A stretch of DNA of 64,000 bases from Camelimonas fluminis (GCF_014656355.1 NZ_BNCG01000002.1:330463-394462); one strand, 5' to 3'. Shown: positions 44,826 through 54,747, counted from the first letter of the stretch. Notes: generated by a model not told the origin, from the sequence alone. A program made the numbers and translations.

Positions 44826-47513
44826 TCAGCGCCTTGCAGAACGCTTGCGAAGGGTTTTAGGGCTTGAATCCTTGAGGGATTTTCCACGTCCGGACAAACT
44901 CGGATTGGTCATGAAGTAACGATGAGCGTTGAACGGCTCCTCGCCCTGCATGCGTTGGATACGCGTGGCGGAACCATCGGGAAGGATGCGCCAGCTTTGC
45001 TCATTGTCCAGCAGGTTGGCCAGCATGATCTGGTCCAGAACCTGCTGATGCACTGTCGGCGTCGTGATCGGACACAACGCTTCCACGCGCCGGTCCAGAT
45101 TGCGCTGCATCAGGTCGGCGGACGAAATATAGACGTGAGCGTTCCGGTTCGGAAGTCCCTCGCCGTTGCCAAACGCATAGATGCGGCTGTGCTCGAGGAA
45201 GCGGCCGACAATGGATTTGACGCGGATATTCTCCGACAAACCCGGAATACCCGGGCGCAGGGCGCAAATGCCGCGAATGACGCAATCGATCTCGACGCCA
45301 GCCTGGCTGGCGTCGTAAAGCGCATCAATAATCTGTGGATCGACCAGCGAATTGCACTTCAGCCAGATGGCGGCGGGCCGCCCGGCGCGGGCGTGGGCCA
45401 TCTCCTCCGCGATATGGCCGAGGATGCGCGGCTTCAGCGTCACCGGCGACACCGCCATGCGCTCCAGCTCGTCCGGCTCGGCGTAGCCGGTGATGAAATT
45501 GAAGATGCAGGCGACGTCGTGGGCGATCACCGGGTCGGCGGTGAAGTACGACAGGTCGGTGTAGATGCGCGCGGTGATCGGGTGATAGTTGCCGGTGCCG
45601 ACGTGGCAATAGGTGACCAGCTGACCGCTCTCGCGCCGCACCACCGACGACAGCTTGGCGTGGGTTTTCAGCTCGATGAAGCCGAACACCACCTGGGCGC
45701 CGGCGCGCTCCAGATCGCGGGCCCAGCGGATGTTGGCCTCCTCATCGAAGCGGGCCTTCAGCTCCACCAGCGCCGTCACCGATTTTCCGGCTTCCGCCGC
45801 TTCGGCCAGGGCCTTGACGATCGGCGAGTCCGACGAGGTGCGATACAGGGTCTGCTTGATGGCGACGACATTGGGATCGCGCGCCGCCTGCTGCAGGAAC
45901 TGCACCACCACGTCGAAGCTCTCATAAGGGTGGTGGATCACCAGATCCTTTTCACGGATCGCCGCGAAGCAATCACCGCCGTGCTCGCGCACCCGCTCGG
46001 GAAAGCGGGCGTTGAACGGCTTGAACTTCAGATCCGGCCGGTCGATCGACACCAGCTGCGACAGATCATTGAGCGCTGGCATGCCGTCGACGAGGAACGC
46101 CTCGTCGCCAGAGACGTCCAGCTCCTTCATGACAAAGTTGCGCAGGTTCTCCGGCATGTCTCCATCGAACTCGACGCGGATCACCGTGCCGCGCCGGCGG
46201 CGCTTCAGCGCCGTTTCGAACAGGCGCACCAGGTCTTCCGCCTCTTCCTCAATTTCGAGGTCGCTGTCGCGGATGACGCGGAAGCCGCCGCGACCGGTGA
46301 CCTGGTAACCCGGGAACAGCCGGTCGGTGAACCGTCCGATGGCCTGCTCCAGGGAAATGAAACGCACGGCCCCCGTGTCGGCGAAGTCCGGCAGGCGGAT
46401 GAACCGGTCGATCTTGCCCGGCATGCGGATCAGCGCAGTCAGCTTGCGGTTGTCGCTCTGGCGGAACAACGACAGGGCGATGCTGAAGCCAAGGTTGGGA
46501 ATGAAGGGGAACGGGTGCGCCGGATCGACGGCCAGCGGCGTCAACACCGGGAAGATGTTGTTGAGGAAATACTCCTCCAGCCACATGGTCTCGGCGCGCG
46601 TCAGGTCGCTGTCCTCGACGGTGACGATGCCGTTGTCGAGCAACTGGTCGCGCAGTTCGGTCCAGCGGCGCTGCTGGTCGTCCGCCAGTTGCGACACCTC
46701 GCGGCTGATGGCGGCAAGCTGCTCGGCCGGGGTCAGGCCATCTTGCGACAGGCTCATCACGCCGGTGCGCACCTGTCCGCGCAGGCCAGCGACACGGACC
46801 ATGAAGAACTCATCGAGATTGTTGGCGGAAATCGACAGGAAACGCAGCTGTTCGAGCAGCGGATGCGCCGAGTTGGACGCCTCCTCGAACACCCGGCGGT
46901 TGAACTGCAGCCAGGAAATCTCGCGGTTGATGAAGCGCTGCGGCGTCGTGCGCAGGGCGGCGCCGTCGGTCGGCGTCTCGATCTCGGCGGCGGCGGCGGA
47001 GATGTCGCCGCTTTTGCGGGCGACGCCGAGGTTCTGCGGATCCGGCGCGGCGGAGCGGCGCGCCTCGTCGGCGGCGTCGTTGTGAAACAGGGCGGCGTAG
47101 GACGTCGCAAGCCTGGCGGCGATGGCGCCCGGATCGGAGCCATTGTCGGCGGCCAGGTTTCCGGCTTCGGTCGCGTCCGGCGCGGCCGCCAAGGACGTCT
47201 TCCTGGCGGCGGCTTTCCTTGCGCCCTCCGGCGACTTCGCGGCGCGACCAGGGCTCCTGGTCCGGCTGGCGGGCCTGGATCCCATGGCGCCGCCGGAAGC
47301 TGTCGTCCGGCGTGAGACGGCTTTCGGGCGGACGGCGACCTTTCCGGCGGCGGCAGGCGGATTGTCCTCCGCCGGGGCGTCAGCGGATGCTTCGCCTGGC
47401 GTGGCCTCGCTGATCTCCCCGTCCCGCTCCGCCGGCGCATCCCCGTTCACAACGGGGTCGGCCTGCATTCCGTCAGCCTGAGCCGGGCGATCACGTGATT
47501 CTTCGGTATCCAC
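44826..47513 (-). CDS. ppk: Polyphosphate kinase 1 with long N-terminal extension
   Basis: An 895-residue PPK1. The core starts with [20 protein letters not shown] at about residue 193; [12 protein letters not shown], the phosphohistidine region [19 protein letters not shown] and later the second catalytic His segment are present. It makes polyphosphate from ATP. Residues 1-190 are a low-complexity Ala/Pro/Glu then Lys/Arg-rich extension not seen in E. coli PPK (688 residues). The GTG at 47513 is chosen for its AGGAGAG ribosome binding site 7 bases upstream; other in-frame starts upstream would overlap hda. It is 76 bases downstream of hda. Confidence 0.93.
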   Translation of the reverse strand: MDTEESRDRPAQADGMQADPVVNGDAPAERDGEISEATPGEASADAPAEDNPPAAAGKVAVRPKAVSRRTTASGGAMGSRPASRTRSPGRAAKSPEGARKAAARKTSLAAAPDATEAGNLAADNGSDPGAIAARLATSYAALFHNDAADEARRSAAPDPQNLGVARKSGDISAAAAEIETPTDGAALRTTPQRFINREISWLQFNRRVFEEASNSAHPLLEQLRFLSISANNLDEFFMVRVAGLRGQVRTGVMSLSQDGLTPAEQLAAISREVSQLADDQQRRWTELRDQLLDNGIVTVEDSDLTRAETMWLEEYFLNNIFPVLTPLAVDPAHPFPFIPNLGFSIALSLFRQSDNRKLTALIRMPGKIDRFIRLPDFADTGAVRFISLEQAIGRFTDRLFPGYQVTGRGGFRVIRDSDLEIEEEAEDLVRLFETALKRRRRGTVIRVEFDGDMPENLRNFVMKELDVSGDEAFLVDGMPALNDLSQLVSIDRPDLKFKPFNARFPERVREHGGDCFAAIREKDLVIHHPYESFDVVVQFLQQAARDPNVVAIKQTLYRTSSDSPIVKALAEAAEAGKSVTALVELKARFDEEANIRWARDLERAGAQVVFGFIELKTHAKLSSVVRRESGQLVTYCHVGTGNYHPITARIYTDLSYFTADPVIAHDVACIFNFITGYAEPDELERMAVSPVTLKPRILGHIAEEMAHARAGRPAAIWLKCNSLVDPQIIDALYDASQAGVEIDCVIRGICALRPGIPGLSENIRVKSIVGRFLEHSRIYAFGNGEGLPNRNAHVYISSADLMQRNLDRRVEALCPITTPTVHQQVLDQIMLANLLDNEQSWRILPDGSATRIQRMQGEEPFNAHRYFMTNPSLSGRGKSLKDSSPKTLRKRSARR

Positions 47514-47589
47514 TGCCGCTCTCCTGCCCGTCGCCCGGCCAGACGCCTGGCCGGCAAATGTCTTCAGTTTCGCGCCGGACGACAGGGGC

Positions 47590-48318
47590 TCAGATCGCCG
47601 GGGGATCCTCGCCATCTTCCGCGTCCGGGTTCGCCTCACGCAACACGTCCGCCGCAAGGGCGCGGGTGACGCGTCGCCCCAGACTGAGCGCCCGCGCGTC
47701 GATGCGCGCCACCAGATCCCGCGCCAGCAACACCGAACGGTCAAGCCGTCGCGCCAGATAGTCGACCACGCTGACGTCAATCGCCAGTTGCCGGTCGTGA
47801 AACAGCTTGACCAGAATGGCCCTGAACAGGGCGTCATCCGGCGCATCGACTCCGACCACCGGACACAGCCGCAGCCGCGACACCAGATCAGGCGTTTTCA
47901 GGCCCCAATGTTGCGGCGCGCCGCGGGAAACCAGCAGGGCCGCCCCCCCTTCCGCCCGCACCCGGTTCAGAAGATGAAACAGGGCGTGCTCATCGACCAG
48001 CGCCGCATCGCATGAATCGATGACAATTGGGCGACAACTGTCAAAATCGCCGTGAACAGCAGGCGTGACGCCATCTTGCACGCGCATGGTCGCGTCCGGA
48101 AGCCAGACAGCCCCGACGCGCCGGGCAAAAATCGACGCCAGATGCGTTTTGCCGACGCCAGCCGGACCGGACAGGCGCAATACGGGCTCCGGCCATGCGG
48201 GCCAACGCTCCAGCATGTCCCATGCCTGCTGGTTGGCTGCGCCAACGAGAAAATCCTCTTCGGCGAAACTGTCCGGCATGGGCCAGGGAAAGGTCAGTTG
48301 GGCGGCGACTTCAGACAC
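47590..48318 (-). CDS. hda: DnaA-regulatory inactivator homologue HdaA
   Basis: A 242-residue DnaA-like AAA+ protein. A clamp-binding peptide ([11 protein letters not shown]) is at the N-terminus, Walker A is [11 protein letters not shown], Walker B is [10 protein letters not shown], and the sensor region includes [12 protein letters not shown]. With the sliding clamp it stimulates ATP hydrolysis by DnaA and prevents over-initiation. The GTG at 48318 places the clamp motif at the extreme N-terminus and has AGGAAA upstream. Confidence 0.9.
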   Translation of the reverse strand: MSEVAAQLTFPWPMPDSFAEEDFLVGAANQQAWDMLERWPAWPEPVLRLSGPAGVGKTHLASIFARRVGAVWLPDATMRVQDGVTPAVHGDFDSCRPIVIDSCDAALVDEHALFHLLNRVRAEGGAALLVSRGAPQHWGLKTPDLVSRLRLCPVVGVDAPDDALFRAILVKLFHDRQLAIDVSVVDYLARRLDRSVLLARDLVARIDARALSLGRRVTRALAADVLREANPDAEDGEDPPAI

Positions 48319-48869
48319 CACGCGTTTCCTGTCGCACTGTGGCGGGGCGTTTTCGGCGAGCGACCGCCGCACCGCATAAAAGCGCTTGGTTCAAAATGAT
48401 AAAGCAACATTCCAGTTCAGCCTGATGGAATGCCGTTCTGGAGCGTTTTCTGACCCACATGGATCGGAAGCGGCTCCAGACTTTCAGGTTTCGGGCGCAT
48501 TCCGATCGACCCGACGGTTCAGCCGGGCCGGCAGGCGCCCGGGAGCGCCGGCTGGAAACAGGCCCGCCGGACGCGCCCTATTCATCTGATCTGAAACATT
48601 TTTTCATGAAAAGTGGCGGCCACTTCTCTCGAAAATGTTCTGGCGGGCGATCGTCATCCCACACCGACAACAGACTGAAACCAGACGGATTTTTCCTGAT
48701 CCCCGTGACCATATCAGGGCGTAGGGCCGGGAAATCAGGATGATCCAGCTCCCTGATCAGGCGCACAATGGCGAAAGCCGCTCAGGCAGGCCAGCGCCGG
48801 CGGCCGGGAATGCGGCTTTTCCCGCCGCGTTCAACAGCCTGATCCACAACGGAGCGCCCGTTGCGGGCG
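48319..48869. other. Permease-hda spacer with palindromic repeats
   Basis: 551 bases without a supportable gene between two genes that are close in many relatives. It contains palindromic repeats at 48408-48479 and an AT-rich stretch (about 48595-48640). Confidence 0.5.
48408..48479. repeat. Two adjoining palindromes upstream of hda
   Basis: First CATTCCA ... TGGAATG (48408-48432), then CTGGAGC ... GCTCCAG (48438-48479) containing GGAGCGTTTTC, similar in its head to the GAGCATTTTC repeats. Together they resemble a mosaic repeat element. Confidence 0.55.
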
Positions 48870-49985
48870 TCAGCTTTCGCCGCGCGGCGGCGTGACGGCG
48901 CGCGGAGACGGCGGCGCCGGCGAGCGGTCCCCATCCTGGTAATAGGAACTGGCCAGATATTTGCGCAGGGCGAAGCGCGCCAGCACGCCAATGGCGGCGC
49001 CGGCCGGCACGGCGATCAGCACGCCAACAAAGCCGAACAGCGAGCCAAAGGCCACCAGCGCGAACATCAGCCAGACCGGATGCAGACCAACGGCGTCGCC
49101 CACCAGGACGGGCGAAACGATATTGCCTTCGATGAACTGGCCGGCGACGAAAATCGCCAGCACCGCGATGATCCAGGTCCATTCCGGCCAGAACTGCACG
49201 ATGGCGACGGTCATCGAGACGACGAGCCCAATGGTTGAGCCCACATATGGAATAAAGGTCAGGAACCCGGTGCCGAGGCCGATGAGCGCGCCGAAGTTGA
49301 GACCGACAATGCTGAGCCCCACGGCGTAGAACACGCCGAGGAACAGGCACACCAGGCTCTGGCCGCGCATAAAGCCGGCGATGGCCCGGTCGATATCCCG
49401 CGCCAGGGCCCGCACGGTTTCGCGCTGGCCGACCGGCACCCAGGAATCGACGGCCTCCACCATGCGGTCCCAGTCGATCAGCATGTAAAACGCCACCACG
49501 GGCGCAATCACCACCAGGCCGACGACGCCGAGCACGGACTGGCTGCCGCTCCAGACGGATTTCAGCAGGCCGCCCGCCCAGGAGGCGCCCTGGGAGAAAA
49601 TCTGCCCCATGGACGTCTGGGCGTCGTTGAGGGCCTGCTCGCCGCCAAAGCGCTGGAACAGCGGGCGCACATAGGCGTCGCCGAGGTCGTGCAGGCGGGC
49701 GAAATAGCGCGGCATGTTGTCGAGGAAGCCCGCGACCTGCTGGGCCAGAACCGGCACGACGATCCATAGCGCCAGCACCACCAGCAGCACGAACAGCAGC
49801 AGGATCAGACAGGCGGCGAGGATGCGGCTCATGCCAAGACGCTGCAACCGCCCCGCGAACGGATTCAGCAGATAAGCAAGGCCAATGCCGACCACGAACG
49901 GGAACATCGCCCCGCCGAACAGCCACAGAAAGAACGCCGCGGCGACAAGCACGCCGATCCAGAACCTGCCCCGACTAACCTGCAT
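48870..49985 (-). CDS. AI-2E/PerM family transporter
   Basis: A 371-residue polytopic membrane protein: helices near the N-terminus (FWIGVLVAAAFFLWLFGGAM), a soluble middle segment (about 110-160), then further helices including FLTFIPYVGSTIGLVVSM and the NIVSPVLVGDAVGLHPVWLM signature. Members export quorum signals or act as Na+/H+-type exchangers; the substrate is unknown. The ATG at 49985 follows GGGAGC. Position before hda is conserved in Hyphomicrobiales. Confidence 0.88.
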   Translation of the reverse strand: MQVSRGRFWIGVLVAAAFFLWLFGGAMFPFVVGIGLAYLLNPFAGRLQRLGMSRILAACLILLLFVLLVVLALWIVVPVLAQQVAGFLDNMPRYFARLHDLGDAYVRPLFQRFGGEQALNDAQTSMGQIFSQGASWAGGLLKSVWSGSQSVLGVVGLVVIAPVVAFYMLIDWDRMVEAVDSWVPVGQRETVRALARDIDRAIAGFMRGQSLVCLFLGVFYAVGLSIVGLNFGALIGLGTGFLTFIPYVGSTIGLVVSMTVAIVQFWPEWTWIIAVLAIFVAGQFIEGNIVSPVLVGDAVGLHPVWLMFALVAFGSLFGFVGVLIAVPAGAAIGVLARFALRKYLASSYYQDGDRSPAPPSPRAVTPPRGES

Positions 49986-50134
49986 CACCGCTCCCGGACA
50001 AACGCTTCGCACAGCCCGGCGGCGCCGGAGCTTTGCCATATCGCCCTGATCTGACGCGCGCCCTGGCGCAAGCGACGGTCGCCTGGCGGGATAACGCTCC
50101 AGAATACGTCCGCTGGCGGCCGGTCAACGCCGGA

Positions 50135-50665
50135 TCAGGCGGCCATGTGACGCAACCATAGCACAAGATACGCGCCTGCCGAGCAGAGCGTCAGGGCCAC
50201 GGTGATCAGCAGGCCGATCTCCACCAGCAGCGGCGGCGCGCCGCCGAAAGCATTGGAGCCCAGCAGCAGCGCCGCGAAGCCGATCTGCGCGCCGGTATTG
50301 AGTTTGCTGACGATCAGGGGCCGCACTTCCATGGGCTTGTCCAGCAGCATGGAGAGCAGCAGCGCCGCGACGATCATGATGTCGCGAAACACCACGACGA
50401 TCGCCACCCAGCCTGGCAGCACGCCATGAATGGCCAGGGCGACATAGATGGACACCAGCAGCGCCTTGTCCGCCAGCGGATCGAGATAGGCGCCCAGCTC
50501 CGACTGCATGCCCCAGCGTCGGGCGATAAAACCGTCGATCGCGTCCGAGACGCCGGCCAGCAGAAAAATGGCGAAAGCAGCGCCCCAGTGCCCGGCGCCG
50601 ATCATCACGACGACCAGCGGCACCATCAGCAACCGGGCGATGGTGATCAGATTTGGAATCGTCAT
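50135..50665 (-). CDS. CDP-alcohol phosphatidyltransferase family protein
   Basis: A 176-residue membrane enzyme. The full family signature D-G-x2-A-R-x8-G-x3-D-x3-D is seen in DAIDGFIARRWGMQSELGAY followed by LDPLADK. It starts with TIPNLITIARLLMVPLVVV, typical of PgsA-like proteins. It exchanges CMP in CDP-diacylglycerol for an alcohol; with this position and length it could be a second PgsA or a cardiolipin-type synthase. Upstream of the permease on the same strand. Confidence 0.88.
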   Translation of the reverse strand: MTIPNLITIARLLMVPLVVVMIGAGHWGAAFAIFLLAGVSDAIDGFIARRWGMQSELGAYLDPLADKALLVSIYVALAIHGVLPGWVAIVVVFRDIMIVAALLLSMLLDKPMEVRPLIVSKLNTGAQIGFAALLLGSNAFGGAPPLLVEIGLLITVALTLCSAGAYLVLWLRHMAA

Positions 50666-51051
50666 GCGTCCTCCGGCCCCGATGGTAGGGCACGCGACGA
50701 CCGGCCTGCAACGCCGTCAGCCGCCAGTGCGGGGGACATCGTCCGCCCCGCGCCGCCGGGAAGGGCGTATGCTCGAAGAGAACCTGGGCGTCCCACTGAA
50801 CGTCGTTCCGGAATGACTTCCTGGAATGGCGTTCGGGCGCGTGAATTTCGAACCGGGGCCGACCATGGGCGGACAATGCGGCCAACGGGACACAGCCAGG
50901 CAAAAATCCGTGGACCAGACTGGAGCCCGAGGCAACGACAGGCAGAATTACGCAAGAAAACCAGTGCGGCGACGCATGATCCCTTCATCAACCCTTGCGC
51001 CTTGGCGCCGGTCGTCGTACCTGCCCCCCAACACCGGAGCGCACGAGACAG
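50666..51051. other. Divergent spacer CDP-alcohol transferase / purM
   Basis: 386 bases without a supportable gene. It must contain divergent promoters. No purine-type riboswitch is seen. Confidence 0.5.
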
Positions 51052-52125
51052 ATGACTGAGCAGAAAGCAGAAGGCCTCACCTACGCCCAGTCCGGGGTCA
51101 ACATTGACGCCGGCAACGCCATGGTCGACGCAATCAAGCCCCTGGTGCGCTCAACCCGGCGCGCCGGAGCCGACGCCGAGATCGGCGGTTTCGGCGGCCT
51201 GTTCGACCTGAAGGCGGCCGGTTTCAATGATCCTATCCTGGTCGCCGCCAACGACGGCGTCGGCACCAAGCTGAAGATCGCCATCGACACCGGCATCCAC
51301 GACACCGTCGGGGTCGATCTGGTCGCCATGTGCGTCAACGACCTGGTGGTCCAGGGCGCCGAGCCGCTGCTGTTTCTCGACTACTACGCCACCGGCAAGC
51401 TCGACCCGGCGGCGGCCGTGGAGATCGTACGCGGCATCGCCCAGGGTTGCCGCGACGCCGGCTGCGCGCTGATCGGCGGCGAGACGGCCGAGATGCCCGG
51501 TCTCTACGCGGAAGGCGACTACGACCTTGCCGGCTTCGCTGTTGGCGCCGCGGAGCGCGGCCAGTTGCTGCCGCATGACGACGTGCGCCCTGGCGACGTG
51601 TTGCTGGGCCTGCCCTCCTCCGGCGTCCATTCCAACGGCTTCTCCCTGGTGCGTCGCCTGGTGGCCAATCTGGGCCTCGACTGGTCGGCCCCCGCCCCGT
51701 TCGCCCCGGAAAAGTCTCTGGGCGCAGCGCTGCTGACGCCGACCCGCATTTATGTGAAGCCGCTGCTCGCCGCCATCCGCAAGACCGGCGCCATCAAGGC
51801 GCTGGCCCACATCACCGGCGGCGGCTTCCCGGACAATATTCCGCGCGTTCTGCCCGAAGGCTGCGGCGTGGCGCTGAACCTGGACGCAATTGATCCCCAT
51901 CCGGTGTTCCGCTGGATGGCGGAGGCTGGCAATATCGCCGAGAGCGAGATGCTGCGCACCTTCAACTGCGGCATTGGCATGGTCGCCGTGGTCGCGGCGG
52001 ACAAGGTGGAGGCCGTGCGCACGGCGCTGCTCGGCGAAGGCGAGAACGCCGTGGTGCTTGGCGAACTCGTTGCGTGGAGCGGCGACGGCGAGCGGGTCGC
52101 GACGCGCGGCCGGCTGTTCCGGTGA
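51052..52125 (+). CDS. purM: Phosphoribosylformylglycinamidine cyclo-ligase PurM
   Basis: A 357-residue AIR synthetase: [20 protein letters not shown] at the start, [56 protein letters not shown] and the C-terminal [16 protein letters not shown]. It closes the imidazole ring in purine synthesis. The ATG at 51052 is preferred. The stop overlaps the purN start. Confidence 0.97.
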   Translation: MTEQKAEGLTYAQSGVNIDAGNAMVDAIKPLVRSTRRAGADAEIGGFGGLFDLKAAGFNDPILVAANDGVGTKLKIAIDTGIHDTVGVDLVAMCVNDLVVQGAEPLLFLDYYATGKLDPAAAVEIVRGIAQGCRDAGCALIGGETAEMPGLYAEGDYDLAGFAVGAAERGQLLPHDDVRPGDVLLGLPSSGVHSNGFSLVRRLVANLGLDWSAPAPFAPEKSLGAALLTPTRIYVKPLLAAIRKTGAIKALAHITGGGFPDNIPRVLPEGCGVALNLDAIDPHPVFRWMAEAGNIAESEMLRTFNCGIGMVAVVAADKVEAVRTALLGEGENAVVLGELVAWSGDGERVATRGRLFR

Positions 52126-52793
52126 GCGCCCCCAGGATGACGCGCAAACGCGTCGGCGTGCTGATGTCCGGTCGCGGCTCCAACATGGAGGCGCTGCTGG
52201 CCGCCGCCAGCGATCCGGCCTTTCCGGCCGAAATCGCCCTTGTGATGTCGAACAATGCCGACGCCGGCGGCCTCGCCACGGCGGCCCGCCAGGGCGTCAC
52301 GACGGCGGTGGTCGACCACCGCCCCTACGGCAAGGATCGCGAGAGCTTCGAGCGGGCCCTCGACGCCCGCATGCGCGACGCCGGCGTGGACCTGGTCTGC
52401 CTGGCCGGTTTCATGCGCGTGCTGACGCCCGTGTTCGTCGGCGCATGGGATGGCCGGCTGCTGAACATTCATCCGTCGCTGCTGCCGGCCTACACCGGGC
52501 TGCATACCCATGAGCGGGCGCTGAACGACGGCGTGCGCGTGCACGGCTGCACGGTGCATTTCGTGACGCCGGTGCTGGACGTGGGGCCGATCATCGCCCA
52601 GGCGGTTGTGCCGGTGGTGAGCGGCGACGACCCGGACGCCCTCGCCGCCCGCGTGCTGCGCCAGGAACACCAGTTGTATCCGCGCGCGCTGGAACTGATC
52701 GCCAGCGGGGCCGCCTGGCTGGAGAACGGGCGCGTGGCCTATCGCGACGCGGCCGCCGCCGCGCGGGCGACGCTGTTCGACCCCACGCCCTGA
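52122..52793 (+). CDS. purN: Phosphoribosylglycinamide formyltransferase PurN
   Basis: A 223-residue GAR transformylase: [17 protein letters not shown] for substrate binding, [13 protein letters not shown], the catalytic region [20 protein letters not shown] and [20 protein letters not shown] with the catalytic Asp. It uses 10-formyl-THF. The GTG at 52122 overlaps the purM stop as GTGA; an ATG at 52137 matches shorter homologues and is a real alternative. Confidence 0.96.
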   Translation: MSAPRMTRKRVGVLMSGRGSNMEALLAAASDPAFPAEIALVMSNNADAGGLATAARQGVTTAVVDHRPYGKDRESFERALDARMRDAGVDLVCLAGFMRVLTPVFVGAWDGRLLNIHPSLLPAYTGLHTHERALNDGVRVHGCTVHFVTPVLDVGPIIAQAVVPVVSGDDPDALAARVLRQEHQLYPRALELIASGAAWLENGRVAYRDAAAAARATLFDPTP

Positions 52794-52858
52794 CGGCCGC
52801 CAGCTCCGGATCACCAGCCGTACTGCCAGCCTGGCATGGTCTCCCAGGTCGGGCGCAT

Positions 52859-53749
52859 TCAGTCCAGATGCAGTTTTCCTGACGCCTCAGGAAAATGAAC
52901 CGCCAGGGCGCCGGCCTCCCGCGTCTCGATCCGGATCGAGACGCGCCCGCCCTCCCGGCCCAACAACCTGCCTTCGACTGGCGTGGCGTCGGCGTCATTG
53001 GTCACGAACCGCGCTTTTGGACCCACGTCCGGGGCTTTCGGAGCGGCCCTTGCAATGGCGATCGCCTCTTGCCGGTCAATGTCGGTGCGATCGCCATGGC
53101 CGATGGCGGCGATCCGGTCCGCCCATGCATTGAGACGCGGATATGCCTCGAGCAGTTGCGCCGTGCGGCCCTTGCCCCAGCGCATGAAGATGATGTTGTG
53201 CGCCACTTGCAAATCGGCGGCGCCAGCGGCGTCGCCGAACAGGAACCGCCGCCCGTCAGCCAGTTGCCCCTCGACCAGCCCCAGCAACTCCTGCAGCCGC
53301 CCGGTCAGCCGTGGCCCCGCAGCGCGAAACGCTTCCGGATCGAACGGCCGGCCGCTGAGGGCGGCGCGATCGGCGGCGAAGGCGGCGTCATAATTCCAGT
53401 CACCAGCGAACAGCAGGCCGACCACCGTCGGAAACAGCTGCCCGTCCGCCCATTGCTGGATGGCGCGGTTGGCGAGCCGCCCGCCGGCGGCGAACAGGTC
53501 AGGCCCGCCGAAACGCCGCCCGATCTCATCGAGCACGAGTTCGCTGTCACAATAGATGTCCGCGCCGATCTGCAGCACCGGAATGCGCCTGTAGGCGCCG
53601 GTCAGCGCCAGCAGCTCCGGTTTCGGCATGATCGCCGGCTGGTTGCAGGCCCTCCACGCCAGACCCTTGAGGCCAAAGGCGAGGCGCACCTTCTCCGAAT
53701 AAGGTGAAACTTCATACTGGTGGAGAATCGGCATGGTTTCCGGCGTCAT
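52859..53749 (-). CDS. Glutathione S-transferase family protein with C-terminal extra domain
   Basis: A 296-residue protein. The thioredoxin-like GST N-domain begins HQYEVSPYSEKVRLAFGLKG with RRIPVLQIGADIYCDSELVL; the helical C-domain runs to about 230 (MRWGKGRTAQLLEAYPRLNA). A further 60 residues (RFVTNDADATPVEGRLLGRE onward) form a small beta-rich module known in one branch of alphaproteobacterial GSTs. Substrate unknown. The ATG at 53749 or the one at 53734 could be the start. It faces a deleted GST across an operator-like palindrome. Confidence 0.88.
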   Translation of the reverse strand: MTPETMPILHQYEVSPYSEKVRLAFGLKGLAWRACNQPAIMPKPELLALTGAYRRIPVLQIGADIYCDSELVLDEIGRRFGGPDLFAAGGRLANRAIQQWADGQLFPTVVGLLFAGDWNYDAAFAADRAALSGRPFDPEAFRAAGPRLTGRLQELLGLVEGQLADGRRFLFGDAAGAADLQVAHNIIFMRWGKGRTAQLLEAYPRLNAWADRIAAIGHGDRTDIDRQEAIAIARAAPKAPDVGPKARFVTNDADATPVEGRLLGREGGRVSIRIETREAGALAVHFPEASGKLHLD

Positions 53750-53829
53750 GGCGCTTCCATGGATCGTTGCGCCTGGATCGGAAAGGCGGCGGCGCTCCTG
53801 GCCGCAACCGTGTTTTGGCGGCGCATGGA

Positions 53830-53849
53830 AACATAACATATATTATGTT
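53830..53849. promoter_or_regulatory. AT-rich operator-like palindrome between two GST genes
   Basis: AACATAA-CATATA-TTATGTT: perfect 7-bp arms with a 6-base spacer, itself within GGAAACATAACATATATTAT+GTTCC. Such AT-rich symmetry stands out in this GC-rich DNA and lies in the 143-base divergent promoter, where HxlR- or MarR-type regulators of GST genes often bind. No regulator gene is adjacent. Confidence 0.5.
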
Positions 53850-53892
53850 CCATCCCTGTCATGGGCGCCGCGCCCTGTTTTCAGGAATATCC

Positions 53893-54108
53893 ATGGAACT
53901 GTATCAACACCCGCTGTCGCCATATGCGCAGAAGATTCGCATCGCCCTGCGGGAAAAGGGGCTGGCGTTCGCCGATGGCCGGATGAAGCGACAGTTCCGC
54001 GACCATCGCCTCGAATGGCTGGCGCGCTCGGGCGGCGTGCAGGTGCTGCTGGACGGGCTCGCCGCCGGCAACGTCCGCTTCACAGAGACCTCGCCATTCG
54101 CGGAATAA
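53893..54108 (+). pseudogene. Internally deleted glutathione S-transferase remnant
   Basis: A 71-codon open frame. Residues 1-26 (MELYQHPLSPYAQKIRIALR+EKGLAF) are a perfect GST N-terminus. The remainder, from KRQFRDHRLEWLARSGG through VLLDGLAAGNVRFTETSPFA, matches the extreme C-terminal helix and tail of GSTs. About 130-150 central residues are missing without loss of frame, so the reading frame survives but the protein could not form an active site with a helical domain. AGGAA precedes the ATG at 53893. It is divergent from the intact GST gene. Confidence 0.75.
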
Positions 54109-54266
54109 CGCCTGAACGCGATGAGCCCCGCGCCCTGGCGTGACGACAGCCAGAAGCGATGCGCCCGGCAAAGTGGATGCCTGGCGTCTGGAACCCGCGT
54201 CAGGGAACAGATGACGGAGCCCCCCGGTTCAGCGCAGGCGGATTTGCGCTGGTGCAGGCCAGCGTC

Positions 54267-54317
54267 GGCGGGGCCATGACTTCGCCGGGGCGATGACGTC
54301 GCCGGGGCCATGACGTC
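54267..54317. repeat. 17-bp tandem repeat, three units
   Basis: GGCGGGGCCATGACTTC, GCCGGGGCGATGACGTC and GCCGGGGCCATGACGTC follow each other directly. They lie in the 282-base convergent spacer (54109-54390), which otherwise has a terminator and no gene. Confidence 0.8.
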
Positions 54318-54320
54318 GGC

Positions 54321-54351
54321 AAAACAAAACCCGGTGGCCAGGGCCCCGGGT
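54321..54351 (-). terminator. Rho-independent terminator of the small exported protein gene
   Basis: On the minus strand ACCCGGGGCCCTGGCCACCG+GGT folds into ACCCGG/CCGGGT plus GGCC/GGCC (one bulged A), followed directly by TTTGTTTT. It lies about 40 bases after the stop at 54391. Confidence 0.8.
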
Positions 54352-54390
54352 CCGGTTGTCAGCGAATGCAGGCGGCCATGAGGCCGCGCC

Positions 54391-54747
54391 TCAGATCGGC
54401 CGCTTCAACTTGCAGTAGTCGATCGCCTCAAGACCCTTGGCCTGGGCGCTGTCGTTGAAATAGCCGGTCTTGCGGAAGGCGTTCAGCTCGTCTTTGGTCA
54501 TATTGGCGATCGTGCGCCGGGCGTAGCAGCTGCACGGCGTGTGCACCGCCTCGCGGGTCGTGCCGAGCAGGCGCGACTGGGTGATGAGGCAGGCGTCGAA
54601 GGCGCGCAAGGTGATCTCATACGGCGTCAGTTTCGCAGCAGTGGGATCATTTGGCGGCAGCTGGTTCACCGCCCTGGGGTTGCCGGCGGCATGCGCGGCG
54701 GCGGAAGCAACGAGGAACCCGATAAACGACAAGGTCGTGATGCGCAC
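54391..54747 (-). CDS. Small exported protein of unknown function
   Basis: A 118-residue protein. The GTG at 54747 has AGGAGAG 6 bases upstream and starts directly with a signal peptide, RITTLSFIGFLVASAAAHAA. The mature part (about 95 residues) has conserved-looking cysteines (FDACLIT, HTPCSCYAR and DYCKLKRPI), so disulphides or metal binding are possible. I do not recognise the family. An upstream ATG at 54768 would add seven residues. Confidence 0.8.
   Translation of the reverse strand: MRITTLSFIGFLVASAAAHAAGNPRAVNQLPPNDPTAAKLTPYEITLRAFDACLITQSRLLGTTREAVHTPCSCYARRTIANMTKDELNAFRKTGYFNDSAQAKGLEAIDYCKLKRPI

Noticed and set aside
44922-47315. A 797-codon plus-strand frame opposite ppk
   Set aside because: Mirror frame of ppk with no recognisable domain or ribosome binding site.
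48757-49926. A 389-codon minus-strand frame overlapping the permease
   Set aside because: Arginine-rich shadow of the permease gene in another frame; no hydrophobic segments or family.
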